From the NCBI RefSeq assembly GCF_932526225.1, contig NC_064039.1, positions 13,286,139 through 13,350,138 of the forward strand: a stretch of 64,000 nucleotides of DNA. The letters are read 5' to 3'. The stretch's first letter is position 1; each line of letters begins with the position of its first letter. Under the pieces are notes generated by a model. That model was not told where the DNA came from. It saw only the letters and a list, made by a program, of their open reading frames with translations, and ran no database searches. Positions 43,001 to 57,240 of this stretch are shown here, in pieces. The stretch comes from Nematostella vectensis. Lineage: Eukaryota > Cnidaria > Anthozoa > Actiniaria > Edwardsiidae. The position numbers were made by a program, and so were the translations under genes.

Positions 43001-46000
43001 GGGTGGGACCCTGGGAACAAGGATGGGTCGGGTTCAGGTTTTCCCGAAGACAACTTCAAGCTGACCACATGTAGCCCAAGCATATGGTTTGTGCGAAATA
43101 GCAAAGAGAATGGTATATGGAAAACGAAATATATCCATCCTGAAGACAATTTTTATCATTTTAAATTTACTGACATTGTTAAGGGTGCCTTTACTGATTT
43201 GGGGGTTATCAAAGCTGCTCAGTGACCCTGAATCTATTATTCTCGACTGTTTATATCGTTCCCCCAGCCCCAGCGCTTCTTGGAGCTGCAGCCTGCCGGA
43301 CAAAACAGAGAGGGGGAGGCTCTTTTTTTCCTCAAATTTTCTGAATTTTATTGCGGTCCTTTTCTCTTTTCTGGGTGACTGTCATGCCCAGTTGTTATTA
43401 GGATATATTTTTTTGTAATTTATCAAGGAAGGTCAAGGAATGTCGATTAACTCAAGCTAACATTAGTTTCCCTTGTACGTACCAATACGATGGAGCACTT
43501 CACTTCTCTATGAGAACTTCTAGTCTAATTATAATCTTTACCTTTAAGCCCTTGAAACACCTTGAATACTGTCTGTATATGTCATCATCATAACTGTATA
43601 AATAAGGAATACGGCACCAGTTGAGGGTGGTACATGGGGTTAATAGGTCAAAAGAGAATCTCTGACTTTAGTGCATTTTCTTGCAGTCATGCTCTCTCTG
43701 GATTCTTGTATTTCATTTTCAATTTCGTAATTGTATTGTCATTCACATTATTTTTTTTTTGTTTGAGCTCCAATATTTTGGTATTTCAACTCTATCCTTG
43801 TCTTGTACTCACTCAAATGCTCCAAACTTCTGGTAAATAAAAATGGAAAATTGGAGTGAATGTTTCTTCCAAAACAAATGTACTCATCCAGGCAAGAATT
43901 ATTGGCCAGAGACCTTTTTTTCTTTTTTCACAGTAAGCCTGTGTTTTCCCATTAAATTTAAATGATGACAGCAAGCCTAAGAATTTGACTATTGGACTCT
44001 CTCAAATTTAATGCTTTTGCAATAACATTTTAGTCAAGACTTTCCGTGTTTTATTATTCTTTACCCTTTCACATGTTTTTATGAGCAGCAACATAAAAGA
44101 TTACATGTGCTATGGAGGATGGCATGCTGTAGCAAGTTGGCTGTATCAGGACTAAAAAACATACCTTGTAAAGTTTAATGTTGCAGGATCAAATGCTGAG
44201 ATGATCTGTAACAAATGAAACAGAACAGTCATATTTCTATCTTATACACAAAATACAAAATCTTTAACTCATGCTAGAATCAGGAAATGACCTTGGAAAC
44301 CAGCGGTAAAGTGTAATGCACACTGAAAACATACTAACAAATTACAACATATCGACATAATGACATTTGGGTTTCTCTTTGTTGTTTTGTTGCCATGTCA
44401 ATATGTTGTATATATTTTTTTAAGTCCTCAGTTTTAGCCACATCCACGTCTTATGTCGATGTTACGTTGTGCATGTACACACTTAAACATAAGAACATAA
44501 AACAGTGAGTGCCTATACTGTGTTATTTCACCAGTGTGAACCACGCTTAAAAGACACAGTCACAGAGCGACACTCTGTCGATTGTGTCACCAAAGGCTAG
44601 TTGGAAATTTGAATTTTCTGGTTGAATTTTTGTTTCAAGTTATTGGTTGAGGGCAAATTGATTTTAATTAAGCTTTACCCTGCCTAGAATAAATAAATAA
44701 TCTCATGACCTGAATTGGGTGTCAACAAGCTGTGAACAGAAGTTTCTAGTCTAAGGTGTGATTTACTGTCCAGTGAATCACCTTCATGTGAGCCTCTCCA
44801 TGGTGGTGTGCCTTGGCGGCCCAATCCAATTCTATCTGTTCCTAGCAAGTAAACACAACCATCAATTAAGATAAAAGGGGTACAATATACCTACTACATG
44901 TCATCAGGCATGACTTCCGTTGACGTTCCACCTGCCGATATTGTGTTGATTTAGTGTGTGCTGATCAGATCGTCGATTGAATATGCCTTGGTTGTTATCG
45001 TTGGTTTACCCAAATATCTTAACGATCAACTAGAAAACATTCAGAAGAGGGCCTTAGGTATCATCTGGCCTGGAATTAAGTATTGTGACGCTTTAGCACG
45101 AGCCAACAACATGATTTTAGAAGACAGACATGTGGATAATTGTAAGAAATTTGTGACTGAGATTAAGCCTAGTAGTCCGGTTTACGCCCTGATTCATAAC
45201 AGAACCATTGATTCAGAACACAGCATGTGTCTTAGGTCTGGAAGGGAGTCTCACCAAAAAAGGTTTAATAAACTATATTATAATTATTATTATTATCTAG
45301 AAGGGACGCGGATACCTGGAGGTTGTTGAAGGCTTTTGAATCAACGGTTGGAGATTGAAAACTAGGGGAATTGGTTAATATTATCAGCTAATGCAATGTG
45401 AAATTTATTGGGCAATCATCTCCCCTAGTTGAAATCATTGTGCATTGCGTATTTTTCGAGAACCTAGCAATTTAGCTGAGGTGATTGGAAATTAGTAACC
45501 AACCTTTACTTCTTTCTATAGTGGGAGATAGAGGGAATTCTAAATCACCGAACAGCGCAAGTACTACACCAAGTTGAATTGAATTTATTGCATTTTTATG
45601 GGAGAAAACTAGCATAAAGTAACAACTCCATATGTTCTCTATATTAACGGTCAATGAGCCGGTTGGTTCAAATTACTCATTGATGGTGCTTGGGCTACCT
45701 GTGCAAAAAACACCACAGCATTGTAGCTAAATACATTTATGACTGCTTTTTAATTAGGCAATCTCACTTATAAATGTTAGAGAATAATAGCCAATGTACA
45801 GCATTCTAATAAAATCTGTCTGTATGTATAATGTAGTATGGATGAAATAAAGTTTTAACTCACGTGGATATGTTTAGAATTCGACGTGCTCAAATCAACA
45901 AAACAGATAATAATGTCGTAAATTTACTTACTTCTTGGGTAAGACCACCTGCCCCAGGTACTTTGGGAAGAGACTGAAAGATATAGAATGAATAAGACCC

Positions 46001-46070
46001 TCATGCAGAAAGAAAACCACGAGAACATAAGAAAAACACTGACCGCCTGGAGTTGTTTGAGGTCCACCAT
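39369..46070 (-). CDS. PBDC1: PBDC1 orthologue (polysaccharide biosynthesis domain-containing protein 1)
   Basis: Nine exons read by hand: 46,070-46,044; 45,973-45,932; 44,841-44,782; 44,205-44,165; 43,593-43,542; 40,599-40,552; 40,078-40,011; 39,934-39,891; 39,505-39,369. All junctions are AG/GT and in phase. They total 519 bp, or 172 residues. Diagnostic blocks match animal PBDC1: EQIELDWAAKAHHHGEAHM, IISAFDPATLNFT, DDDIYRQYSR, IDIINPDDLKSDEARI, WKPFCEMF, HYNFGTLLR, GYTEENTIF and IEFYAIEIARNR. The C-terminus is charged (KDEQKKDATPEN). PBDC1 is a small conserved cytosolic protein of poorly defined function. The name comes from a domain label, and a chaperone or proteostasis link is debated. 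The first donor is GTCAGT, slightly weak. The 3' end lies in copy 2 of the tandem duplication. It is divergent from beta-TrCP. Confidence 0.9.
44915..45260 (+). mobile_element. LINE reverse transcriptase fragment, C-terminal end
   Basis: A degenerate frame within intron 2 of PBDC1 with VPPADIVLI, IRSSIEYALVV, GLPKYLNDQLENIQKRALG and IIWPGIKYCDALARAN. This is the region downstream of the catalytic core in non-LTR (CR1/L2/Jockey-like) reverse transcriptases, where RSxLEYA...LPxYLxxxLExVQKRAL is typical. A TAG interrupts it near 44,953. No 5' part is present (5' truncation). Confidence 0.75.
45649..45702. repeat. Short dispersed repeat (GGTCAATGAGCCGGTT...GGGCTACCTGT)
   Basis: Shares both end phrases with 37,077-37,121 and, inverted, with 36,872-36,920. 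It is probably part of one MITE or SINE-like family in introns and spacers. Confidence 0.5.
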
Positions 46071-46638
46071 CTTGGAGGAAGTGACGGGAGAGGTTACTTG
46101 CAGGGTTACAGCGCACTATGGGTAATACCACAGGCAGCCCGCGGTTATGAGTTTGAGAAAAAAAGGAAAGGAGGAAAAGAAATCAAAGATACGCACATTA
46201 TTCAAAGAAGCATTGATAACCCCGACCTAGATATTTATTTTTTTTATATAAAGATTGGTTGTTTTGATGAGTATTTCAGTTTATAATTAAACCAAAGACA
46301 CTGGCTAAAATATTATCACTTTTTGTGTAGCAATTACATTTTCGGAAGTGCGTATTGGACGGTAATCAACTGATCAAAGGGGTCTCACGAACATGCTCTT
46401 TCAAGCGGAAGTACGCTACACCGAACGAAGCGGCAGACTTGCGTCAAAAAAGGCGGCTAAAGAGAAATTCCTAACGACTTCCGGCCGAGCGGCCATTATT
46501 AGCCCTGGATTCCACTAATCGATGGTACTGCGTCGACTCAGTACAAATCTCGTGATGTCACTTGAGTAGGCAGAGCCGAAGCAGAAAATTTCTGATTTCC
46601 GAAACTTTTGTGGATATTCAGACGATATTTTTTTATAA
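46071..46638. promoter_or_regulatory. Divergent promoter region between PBDC1 and beta-TrCP
   Basis: 568 bp between the two start codons, in head-to-head orientation. GCCATCTTGG-like sequence next to the PBDC1 ATG (CCATCTTGG, 46,067-46,075) resembles a YY1 site overlapping the start codon. No TATA box is seen, as expected of housekeeping genes. The precise start sites are unknown. Confidence 0.4.
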
Positions 46639-49600
46639 ATGAACGCCGACATGATAGAATACAACAGCGGGGATGAAAAAGTAATATTCCAACACTTTGT
46701 TTATTAGCCATTGGACGGAATATTATGAAAACTAATCGCGAATTTCCACCTCAGAAAAAGGAAGTATTCAGATCACATCTACAATGTTTTTATTTTTCGA
46801 ACTCTTTCAGGCCATGGTGACGGACGATGAAGACCAACTAGACACGAGTGAGATGGCTACGGAAAAGTATTTTGAACAAAGAGACTCTTGTATGGAGTAT
46901 TTTGAAAAATGGACAGAATCTGAGCAAGTTCAGTTCGTGGAATACCTACTTTCGCGGATGTGCCATTTCCAACATGGTCATGTCAACGCATTCCTAAAAC
47001 CTATGCTGCAGAGGGACTTTATAACCGCTTTACCGGGTGAGTGTGTTTCCAAAGATCCACTACATTCTATATGAATGAAGTCTACATGTTTAAGTCCAAC
47101 GAAACTTTATTTCGCGTAACCAGTTTGATTATTTGCGAGAAAAGCGCTGTGTCATTTTGAGTCTTACGAGTTTCAAACGAAGGTGAGTTGGTCAAACAGA
47201 ATGAAATCCGTTGACATTTCACTCAAATCTCTCTTGGTTTCCCTCTTTTTACTCTAAAATTAATGTTGTGTGTACTTAAGTGATGGATGATTTTTATATT
47301 TATGTATCTGCTGTCGATATTTTTGTTTAAACTCGCGGCGTGACTGATTTTAATCCCCGCGTTTCTTCTGCACGACATTTGTCACGTCGTACAAAGCTAA
47401 ATATCCCTTTCCTCGCTTCCACTTCTTTGAACGTTCAAATCTTACTTAAATAAGGTAGGATGAGGGAAAAACTGTTCCATCGATGGAATAACATTTACCT
47501 TTTTCGTAATGTCTTAGACCTATCCCTGTCTTAATAGGATATAAAAAAAATAAAAGCAAATTTGTTTTCCCTCTTTTCAATAATAATTATTTCCCACTAT
47601 GTTCTGCATCTAGTCACCATCAAACATTCTCGTAGTCTTCCTTTTACAGTATTTTTATCTAAATTCAACTCCTTGCTGGATAACAGAGGACACATTTTCT
47701 ATTTGGCATTTGCTTACAGTACGTGACAAATTCCTTGACAACTATTATCTTATGCCCTTGAACCATTTTTCCAGACTTTCTATTTTTTATCCTTGAATCA
47801 CAATAAACCTTTGAATAAACGTTAATTACCTTATAGTGCGACTTAAGGTTATTTTATAAAATAATTTATCCAAAAAATGTTGCATGATTTATATTTTTTA
47901 GATAATTTCAACATCATCGATGCATTCCCATTTTTCACCTGTTGATAATTTTGCTCATAGTCATGTCTAGAAATTTCTTAAATTGATATTGGTTATGGAC
48001 TCCCCGTGGAACATGTTTTTCCATTTGAATTCCCACTTCCATTTGTTAAATTCAACTATTATATTTTTTCTTTTGTGTCTGCATTTGTGATTTTCCTAAC
48101 CCAAACAGACTTTTTTTTTATCATCGTCTTTACAATCTCTTTACAGTCTCTACAATTTTCTAAATGGTCTATCCTAACATTATGACTTGTGTGTTATATT
48201 TTCATAGATCTTTACATTTCATCTAGGGGAATCTTAGTTCAATAATGCCCATAAGAATCCCAGATAACATGCTGTTTTGGTAAATTTTTAGTTAAACAAA
48301 TTGTTTCAATGAGTTTTTAGTCGATTTTGGTCAAATTGACAAAATAGTAAACAATAAGTATTTGATTTTTGTCATTTGGGTGTACTGTATTTAGACATAT
48401 TTTACCTCCAATCTATAACTAATTTATAGACTTTTATTTATAGAATTTATAGACTTTTTGAACAAATGAGAGTTTCATCTTGTAACAAGTCTTTTTTATT
48501 TTGCCTTGAGTATTATATCACCAAAGGGTTAATCAAAACAAATCGATCAAATTCCCGAATTATATTTATACCAGAGTATAAATATGGTTTACGAATAAGT
48601 GGTAGTCAACTCTGCTTAATTTTCGTTTTTAATAAGACTTCTTCAGGGTAGAATCGGCTATCAGTTTTTGGCAACCCAAAGGGTTAAGATATCACAGTTG
48701 TATTAAGTACTTTTCCATTGTTTCTTTTCAGCCAAAGGACTAGACCATATAGCTGAGAATATATTATCTTTCCTGGATGCGAAATCCCTATGTGCTGCTG
48801 AGGTTGTCTGTAAGGAATGGCACAGGGTTATAGCGGACGGAATGCTTTGGAAGAAGTTAATTGAACGTAAAGTTAGGACAGATCCTTTGTGGCATGGTCT
48901 ATCTGAGAGAAGAGGATGGTAAGAAACACCATTCGAGTTATGTATAATGTTACTTCACTTAGTAGTATACATGCACAAATTTCTCGATTCTGATTGGCTG
49001 AGAGCAATGCAATTTTGCTGTAACACCAGTGCAGAAAGTTGTAATACCAGTGCATTAAAAGTCAAAATCCATGAAAATTATTATTTTGTTACATGATAGA
49101 TACTGTATAATACTCTACACAATTTTCAAAACCTTTTTTGATAAAAACAATTCAAACATTAGAAAGACAAAGCGAAAAAAGACATGAAAATTGTTAGGAT
49201 TTCTATGCGAAAGTTTTCAATTTTCACAACTCATCGTGCGCGCTGTTGACGAATCATGCCAGTTATGAAAAGAGCGTGCACTGTTTCACTGTATTCAAAC
49301 TGTATTTAAACAAAAACTCGACTTTCCTAGTTTGTACATGTATATTATTAATAAAATAATCATACAGTTTTCTCATTCAATTCGGGATAAATTTGTACTT
49401 GTGAGTTTTTCAAAAAGCTCAACTTTTTGAAAAACTTACTCATGCAAATTAATCCCGAATTGAAACTGTATGATTACAGTACCTATACTTAAAGATAAAA
49501 TACTTGATTGAGTTTCCTATCAGGTTTCTGCAAGGAAATCATTGAGTAATGCACTCAATGACTTTCAATTGCTTTTAAGTAGGGACAAACAACTCTCCCA

Positions 49601-52600
49601 CATTCTGGTATTGTATCAGTGCCTTGGCATTTTCCCAAATCAGGCTTTAAGGTGCTCAGAAGAGCACTAAGTCATTTTTGCCCTTTGTGTAAATGTTATA
49701 TTTGATCTTATCCATATGCACTGTTTTAGGCAAGAACAAGCTTTTGTAGTATCTTTGGTATATTTTCACTTTACTTGTCTCTTCTTCTGTCGGACTTTCT
49801 TAATCCATATCTACTTACGAAGCTCAAGTTCAAGCTTGCAATCAAAGGAAGAGAAATATTTCCCTAAAACTTCCATTTACGCATGCAACCTCTGATTACT
49901 TATATATGCTTGACTAATGTCAGCATAGCTGATCAACCTAAAAATAGCCTGATTCGTGAAAACACAGAGATACTTAATGATACAGTACATATGATTCCCC
50001 CAGTATTAGCCACTACCATGTGATGAATTGCTAAACACCCCCCCCCCCCCAAACAAATTCTCTTTTATAAATCTCAAGCACTCCTTTAGATGTACATACC
50101 CCAGAATTAAAATATGTAGTCCCACAAGTTTTAGTCACCAGACATTTAGTTGGTGTGGCTTTGTTTGATTCTTATTTTTTATTCTTATTTTTCAGGGGTC
50201 AGTATTTATTTAAATCAAAAGTTCCAGATCCACCAAATAATGATTTCTTTAGAAAGCTGTACCCAAAGATTATACAAGATCTTGAGGTGTGTATTGTTTT
50301 CTCATGCAGAAATGTTGCTTAACATATTAACAATATATAGCAAATAAAGATAAGAAAAGCAATAACCACACAGTCACAGGAGCACTAAAAAATGATAAAA
50401 AGATTAATTCACATGGGTTCTTAAAATCTTGGAAATTCCTGGAATTTAGAAATGTCATTTTCCAGGTCTATTAAGTCATTGAATTTGAATAAAAACCCAC
50501 CAAAGTAATTAAAAGTCATGGAAAATATCATCCGGAAGAAAAGTTTGAGACATTGAGTAAATGTTTGTGTTGAGATGTAAGTTGCCTACAGATTATGCAT
50601 TTACAAATGAAAGTTTATGTAATTTTATGTGATGAGTTTTTGGATAAAAAAAATCCTTGAAAAGGTCATTAAAAGTCCTGGATTTTAAAAGTCTAACATT
50701 GTGGGAACCCTGTAATTATAATAACAACAATGATATACAGTAATGTTTATTACAGAACAGGCAGCCAAAGGCTAATTAACAGTATTTCTGAAATATCAGT
50801 TATTGAGATCTTTATAATTATTATAATCGATTGCCTCATTGATCTAATTCAACCTGTACAGACTATAGAGACAAATTGGAGATGTGGCAATCATGCCTTG
50901 CACAAGATCCCTTGCCGCAGCGAAAACAGCAAAGGAGTGTACTGCTTGCAGTATGATGACCACAAGATAGTCAGTGGATTACGAGATAACACCATCAAGG
51001 TAAAGCTGCAGGCTAGATGATACTCTAGCTGACTAGACACTTACTGTAGTAAAGCAAATAGACCTACAGCAAAGGAGTGTACTACTTGCAGTATGATGAC
51101 CACAAGATAGTCAGTGGATTACGAGATAACACCATCAAGGTAAAGCTGCAGGCTAGATGATACTCTAGCTGACTAAACACTTACTGTAGTAAAGCAAATA
51201 GACCTACTGTAGTACCTATTAATATTGCTAGCGTAACCTTGCAGGGCAAGAAGGCACTGTACAAGCAGCAAAAACATTGCTGCTCCAACTGTTTGCACTG
51301 GGTTTTATTTCTGTTATACACCTATTAAAAAAAACCATGTCTGTGTGTACAGCGTTCGAAAGAATGAATGGTACTTATGGGTACTTATTACACGTAAGAA
51401 TGAAAGTAGTAAATAAACTCCAGCAATGCCAAAACCATAATTAAATGTTGAAATAGGTGTATATAACTCTTATGCCTAGCTATGCTTTGTGAACCCATAT
51501 TGCAATCTAGCAAACAATTGTTTTTTTATAGTTCAAACAATTGTGATCTGTATCCCCATCTTCAACATAAAATCCACGTGCTTATGCCACCTGTTACATG
51601 CCCTAATCCTTCATAGGTTTGGGACAAGAAAAGTCTAGCATGTGTCAAGGTATTGACAGGGCATACAGGGTCTGTGCTGTGCTTACAGTACGACGAGAAT
51701 GTCATAGTGACTGGCTCAAGCGACTCTACTGTCAGGTAATTAATTTCGTAATAATTTCAAAGTAATGACCCCTCCAAATTTAAACATGAAAAACCTTGTT
51801 TGTATCTATTTTTGCACACAGTACATTGTAAACATTCATGATATATTTGAAGGACGTTTCTTTTGCCCCCCCCTCCCCCTCATATATCTGATTGTCTGTC
51901 TCTTGCTCCTTTTGTTCTGTCCTCCATCCCTTCATAAATCATATAAGTAGGGCTGAGACAATATTTTACATCAATATGCCTTATTAAGGAATAACTGGAA
52001 AAGTCTGCCCCATTGAATCATATTTTGACAGAAGGTACCCCATTTATTTTTCGGTTTGTCCATGAGCCTTTTCCCTTTTTTTACTATACACTTGTGTGCA
52101 CATTTGATGCACCATAGAATATTTGCTACTTACACTCATCAATGACCATGTAAGCTTTCTTTAGAATAAACTATTTGGGATAACGGTCATACATCCATCA
52201 TTCTGCACGTCATTTGAGATATTGTACGCTGGTTTGTGACAGAATGTTGGTGTTTGCAGGGTGTGGAACGTCCATGCAGGCGACATGTTGAACACTCTGA
52301 TTCACCATTGTGAGGCCGTCTTGCATCTCAGATTCCAGGAAGGAATGATGGTCACATGTTCAAAGGTATTAATTTGCAAACATCTTTACCTAATTTCTTT
52401 TTTGCTCTTGTCTTGCATTTATTCTTGTTTGGCAGTTTTCAATCATTTATTTGGGTATTCAGAATGGTTTGTCATTTTATACAGTATTTAAGCTTGGGTA
52501 ATGCAACATGGGAATGTTTTACTTTATAATTAATAATATTAATTTATTGCATTTATATCGATGATATAGAATTTTTACTTGTTTATGTGGGGTAAGGGCT

Positions 52601-55563
52601 GGGGGGAGATTAATTATTTTTTCTCCATATCTGCACTTATGGCTTTTTACTTCACTTTTAATTCCATCTTAGTTCTCTAATCTCCATGTTTGCTTAGTCT
52701 TCTTTGTGAGGATTACTGTAGAAGTGTTGGTAGTTGTAAAGTATTCACATGCTTTTAAGGCCCTCCACAACTCCAACCAAAGTCACTGATGGTGATAGCA
52801 AAAAGTAATACAAATAAATTGGAAGCAACATTATGCCTACAACGCCCACAGGCCTTGGAAATTAGGAAAACTATACATACTTTTGAAAGTTTTAAACCAT
52901 AATTAGGGGTGAATTTTAACAGGATCGCTCCATTGCTGTTTGGGACATGCAGTCGCCGACAGACATCAGTTTGCGGCGAGTCCTGGTGGGACACAGAGCT
53001 GCAGTCAATGTAGTGGACTTTGACGACAAATACATCGTGTCAGCATCTGGTGATCGCACTATCAAGGTATGCTTTTTCATTAGAAACCTCTCCTTCTAAG
53101 TGTAATTAAATATTAAAAACACACTTAATTTTGTCTTGATTTTCAGTTAAGCTGATTCCATCTGGTACTTTCTTCACTTTAGAAATGGAAAACTTAGTTA
53201 TAGGATTGCTTCAGAATTCTAAGCTTTAGAGAGAAACATGAACTCGGATGTGGGTATGCTAAAATAGCTGGGTTTTTTTCTTTGTTTTTGAAGGTTTGGA
53301 GTACATCAACTTGTGAATTTGTTCGGACGTTGAATGGACACAGAAGAGGAATTGCTTGTTTGCAGTACCGGGACAGACTAGTTGTTAGTGGCTCTTCAGA
53401 CAACACTATCAGGTAAAATGTGATAATTACTTGGGCTACTATATATACATTTCTACAGTTTATCCGTATTAAATTTGGCGGACACAAGCAAACAGAAAAT
53501 GAAAGGGAGAAGATTACAAAATGGAAATAGCTTTCACAAGGCTCAATGGAAAGGGCCTTACCCAGGATTTCCTATATTCCCTAACACAATGAAAACAACA
53601 GCTTTGTTCAACCACTTCATTGGCTAACAGTTCCACTTGGCTTGGCTTATGCTTTGACCAATCACAGGGTACTAAATGTGTTCCTCTACAAATTCTTTAT
53701 CGAAGGAAGCAAATTCTTTATTGAAGGAAGTGAGAAATTAATTTAGCACTTCAGAGATCTTGGTGAGAGTTCTTAGAAAACTTAATTCCTTCAGGGAAAA
53801 GAACACAGTTCTAGTTATCAGGGGGTTTGAGTTAACCGAGTAAAAAGCATTGGATGTTGCTGGGGATTTCACCCCCAAAGTCAGTTAATATGTTTTAGTA
53901 TCAATTTTATTATACACCATACATAAAATGTATATCCCTTCCCAGGTTGTGGGACATAGAATGTGGGGCATGTCTAAGAGTTTTGGAGGGGCATGAAGAA
54001 CTTGTTAGGTAAGTATGGTATGCTACAATCATACTACAATTCAGAGTTAGGCTTTACATTTTTGCCAAATATACCCAAGGCTTAATTTTTTATTTATACT
54101 ACTGATATCAAAATCTGCCATATTAAAACTTAAATACCAGACTGGAAGAAATGTAATATTTATAGTAAGTGTAATAAACCCTAATAATACTTTTATCAAG
54201 TGAGTGTTTTTTCTTGTAGATGCATTCGATTCGATAATAAGAGAATTGTTAGTGGAGCCTATGATGGGTAAGATCACTCATATGAGATAATAACCTTCTG
54301 AAATATCTCTAACATTTTACTAAATTCTTCCCTTCAAGTTGTCTTTTTATTATTCAAGTTAAAGATGTGTTCTTGTTTTGTCTCTCTTTAGTAAAATAAA
54401 AGTGTGGGACCTACAGGCAGCGCTTGATCCAAGAGCACCCGCCGGGACGTTATGCTTACGCACACTGGTGGTGAGTGAGGACTATCAGAGTATGAAATAG
54501 GCACTAGCTGTGCAGCGGTGGTTTTATGGGGCTTGATTTTTTGTTCATGGAAAAGTGTTGTTTGAATAACAATTTTGTTTTGGACTTTGCTAATATCTTG
54601 TAGCACAAGGCTGGGACCAAGCCTAGAGAATTTGAACTCCAAATAATCAAAAAAACAAATGCTTTTTGCGGGTAACAACCTATTGAAAACCCTTCAAAAC
54701 TGCCTAAGAACAGGCTATGTTTGAATAGTAAATTTCTGATCCACAGCACAGGTTACATGTGCATAGTAAATTTCTAATCCGCAGCACGGGTTACGTGTGC
54801 ATAGTAAATTTCTGATCCACAGCACAGGTTACGTGTGCATAGTAAATTTCTGATCCACAGAACAGGCTATGTGTGAAAAGTAAATTTCTAATCCACAGCA
54901 CAGGTTACATGTGCATAGTAAATTTCTAATCCGCAGCACGGGTTACGTGTGAATAGTAAATTTCTGATCTACAGCACAGGTTCTGTGTGAATAGTAAATT
55001 TCTGTTCTACAGCACAGGCTCTGTGTGAATACCGTAGTAAATTTCTGATCCACAGCCCAGGCTCTGTGTGAATAGTAAATTTCTGACTGCATGGCTTACC
55101 ATTTTTTTTGTTTTTTGTTGTTCTCGAGAATGCTTCTTGAAATTTAGCTTTCGTGGGAGGGTGGGGGGGAAGCAGATTAAGCTTTTGATTTGTGCACTGG
55201 TTTCAGGGGGTGCTCTTACTTTGCTTGGTCATGTTTACTTGTGATCTATTTAATATTTTTGTTGTCGTTGTTAAAGAAAACTCCCCAAAATGTGTCCTAG
55301 ATGTAACTGGCCTCCTAGAAGAGCCTGCAGGGGTGGGGTGGGGTGGGGGGTACAGGTGTTTCAGAAAAACTGATATTTTTCTTGTTTTGTTTCAGGAACA
55401 CACAGGGAGGGTGTTCAGACTACAGTTCGATGATTTTCAAATTGTGAGTAGTTCCCATGATGACACGATACTTATATGGGACTTCTTGAAAGATGCGACA
55501 GGTGAATCGAAGACAACAACATCACGTACCTTCAACCTTCATCCTAACATAACTGTAAGGTGA
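46639..55563 (+). CDS. BTRC: Beta-TrCP (F-box/WD40 substrate receptor of SCF ubiquitin ligase)
   Basis: Exons read by hand: probable first 46,639-46,680; then 46,811-47,036; 48,732-48,918; 50,196-50,286; 50,862-50,999; 51,617-51,735; 52,260-52,365; 52,923-53,066; 53,294-53,412; 53,946-54,008; 54,220-54,267; 54,392-54,470; 55,396-55,563, all phase-consistent. If exon 1 is untranslated, ATG 46,814 (GCCATGG) starts the protein. Domains: dimerisation segment ([20 protein letters not shown]), F-box ([19 protein letters not shown], binds Skp1), then seven WD40 blades ([94 protein letters not shown]) that bind the phosphodegron DSGxxS of targets such as beta-catenin and IkB. It is nearly identical to vertebrate BTRC/FBXW11 in the propeller. 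It is the single-copy type, so it could be called either. Confidence 0.95.
50926..51205 (+). repeat. 140-bp tandem duplication across the exon 5/intron 5 boundary of beta-TrCP
   Basis: ACAGCAAAGGAGTGTACT starts at 50,926 and 51,066. Each copy covers the last 74 bp of exon 5, its donor GTAAAG and 66 bp of intron. The second copy differs at a few bases (ACTGC to ACTAC, GACTAGAC to GACTAAAC). Confidence 0.93.
54726..55095. repeat. 38-bp minisatellite in the last intron of beta-TrCP, about 10 copies
   Basis: TAGTAAATTTCTGATCCACAG begins units at 54,726 and 54,764, with later copies of 36-42 bp. The second half varies (GCACAGGTTACATGTGCA, GGCTCTGTGTGAA). Confidence 0.9.
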
Positions 55564-57240
55564 TTGCAAAATGGGATACAAGACTCCAAGGCAGAAGGGA
55601 CAATGCTTTGCTTTTCAGCACAGAGCCCCTAAAATACAGAGTAATTTATTGACAGGGAAGAGTATTGGCTCAAAACACTTACATGGAATTGAGACAGAAG
55701 CATTGGTTGACGTAGAGAGACACAGTTTATGGCAGCTTGTCCTAGGAATGGCATCTGACAAAGTAATACTTAAGAGTATTGAGCCTTTTGCAGTACACCT
55801 CCATAATGGCTGCTGGAAAATTACCTTCAATGGTCCTAGAATTCAATAGATTAAACATTCATAACTAACTTAAGAAAGAACATACTCAAAATGGTAATCT
55901 CACAAAGTTTTTTTAGTTTTGTTAATTTTTGGCAGCCATTTTGGAAGGGATTATTCTTTTACCACAAGATCATTAATCCAGTCGACTTTCTCCCAACAAG
56001 TGTCTTATGCCTGCTTATCACTGATGAAAAATAGATTTGTTGTTGATTCAAAAAAGAGTTCTAAGTCTAACTTGCAAATTTGTACATATACAAAATATCA
56101 GTCAATTATTAAGTGGTTGAAGAAATTAGGTATTGTAAGATGTTGTTTGTTCTAAAAAGTAAATAAGGCCAGCATTGTTTTGCTTCCTTGACATTCTAAT
56201 AAATTATATTGGAGTAATTATTTTATTGTCAATTTTCTATTTCTTCATTGGCAGATGAATGTTTGCTAACTTGCAATATTCCCTTTACAAAATCACGTAG
56301 CTGTCAACTCACCCGCGCATTAGGTGGTTATCACAAGATTTTGGACCTAATTTTTGTTAGAATGTTCATACATTTACTGTATTCACCCTCATTGGCTTTC
56401 TTGTTTTTTTGACAGTGAGACACGCTTGGAGCCTCTATTGCCTAGAATACTGCTAATACATATTTTCTGTAAACCACACTTCCCTTTGGCAGCGATGTCC
56501 TCACCGTTATCCAGCCCTCTTATATTTTCAATTCTAAAAAGTTAGCTCAAGGCTGCTATTTCAATGTTACAATAACCTTTAAAGAATACACAGGTTGGGA
56601 AGAATCAAAGGGAAGAGTATACAACAAAATATTGGGAAACCTGAATCAGTTTTAATTTACTGATACCTCTAATAGCTCATGCAAACACACTTCACAACCT
56701 CAGTAGAGCCAACACATTACTAGGTAACAGGGGCATACCCAGGTGGGGAAAAGTAGAGCTCTTTTTTAAGCCAACAAATGAAGGAGAATATGGTAAAAAT
56801 GGGACCCCCCTTTCACAAAAATAACAGAGAAGTCGGTCTCAAATCCCTACAAGGAGGGATTCATGACTAACACTGAGGGCAGAGGATGTATCCCCCTCAA
56901 AGCGGATGGCACATCCTAAAATATATTTACAGCCTATCATGTATCTGCTTATAACCATGGGCAGATTTAGGGGTGGGCAAGGTGCCCCCTAATTTTCAGA
57001 GATACTATCTATATTTACTCTTTTACACAATCAAAGATTACAACATTTATCTTTTTTATGGAATTCCTGATCATGCCTGAAACAAGCTGCTCTTGCAGTA
57101 CATTTCAGCCTCTTTAAAAAGCTGTCTCAATGTTTTGTTTTAAGGAAAGGGGGGGGGTGTCTTTATGCTCCCCCAAGTCTAGGGTGTCATAGGAGTATTC
57201 ATGATTCTTTTTGCTACCTAAGACCTGGCATAAGTAAATT
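55564..57240. other. 3' flank of beta-TrCP and gap to the next gene
   Basis: An AATAAA-like run (TTCTAATAAATTA, about 56,194) may end the beta-TrCP transcript. No further exon is recognised. Poly-G-bearing repeat traces lie near 56,805 and 57,150. Confidence 0.4.
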
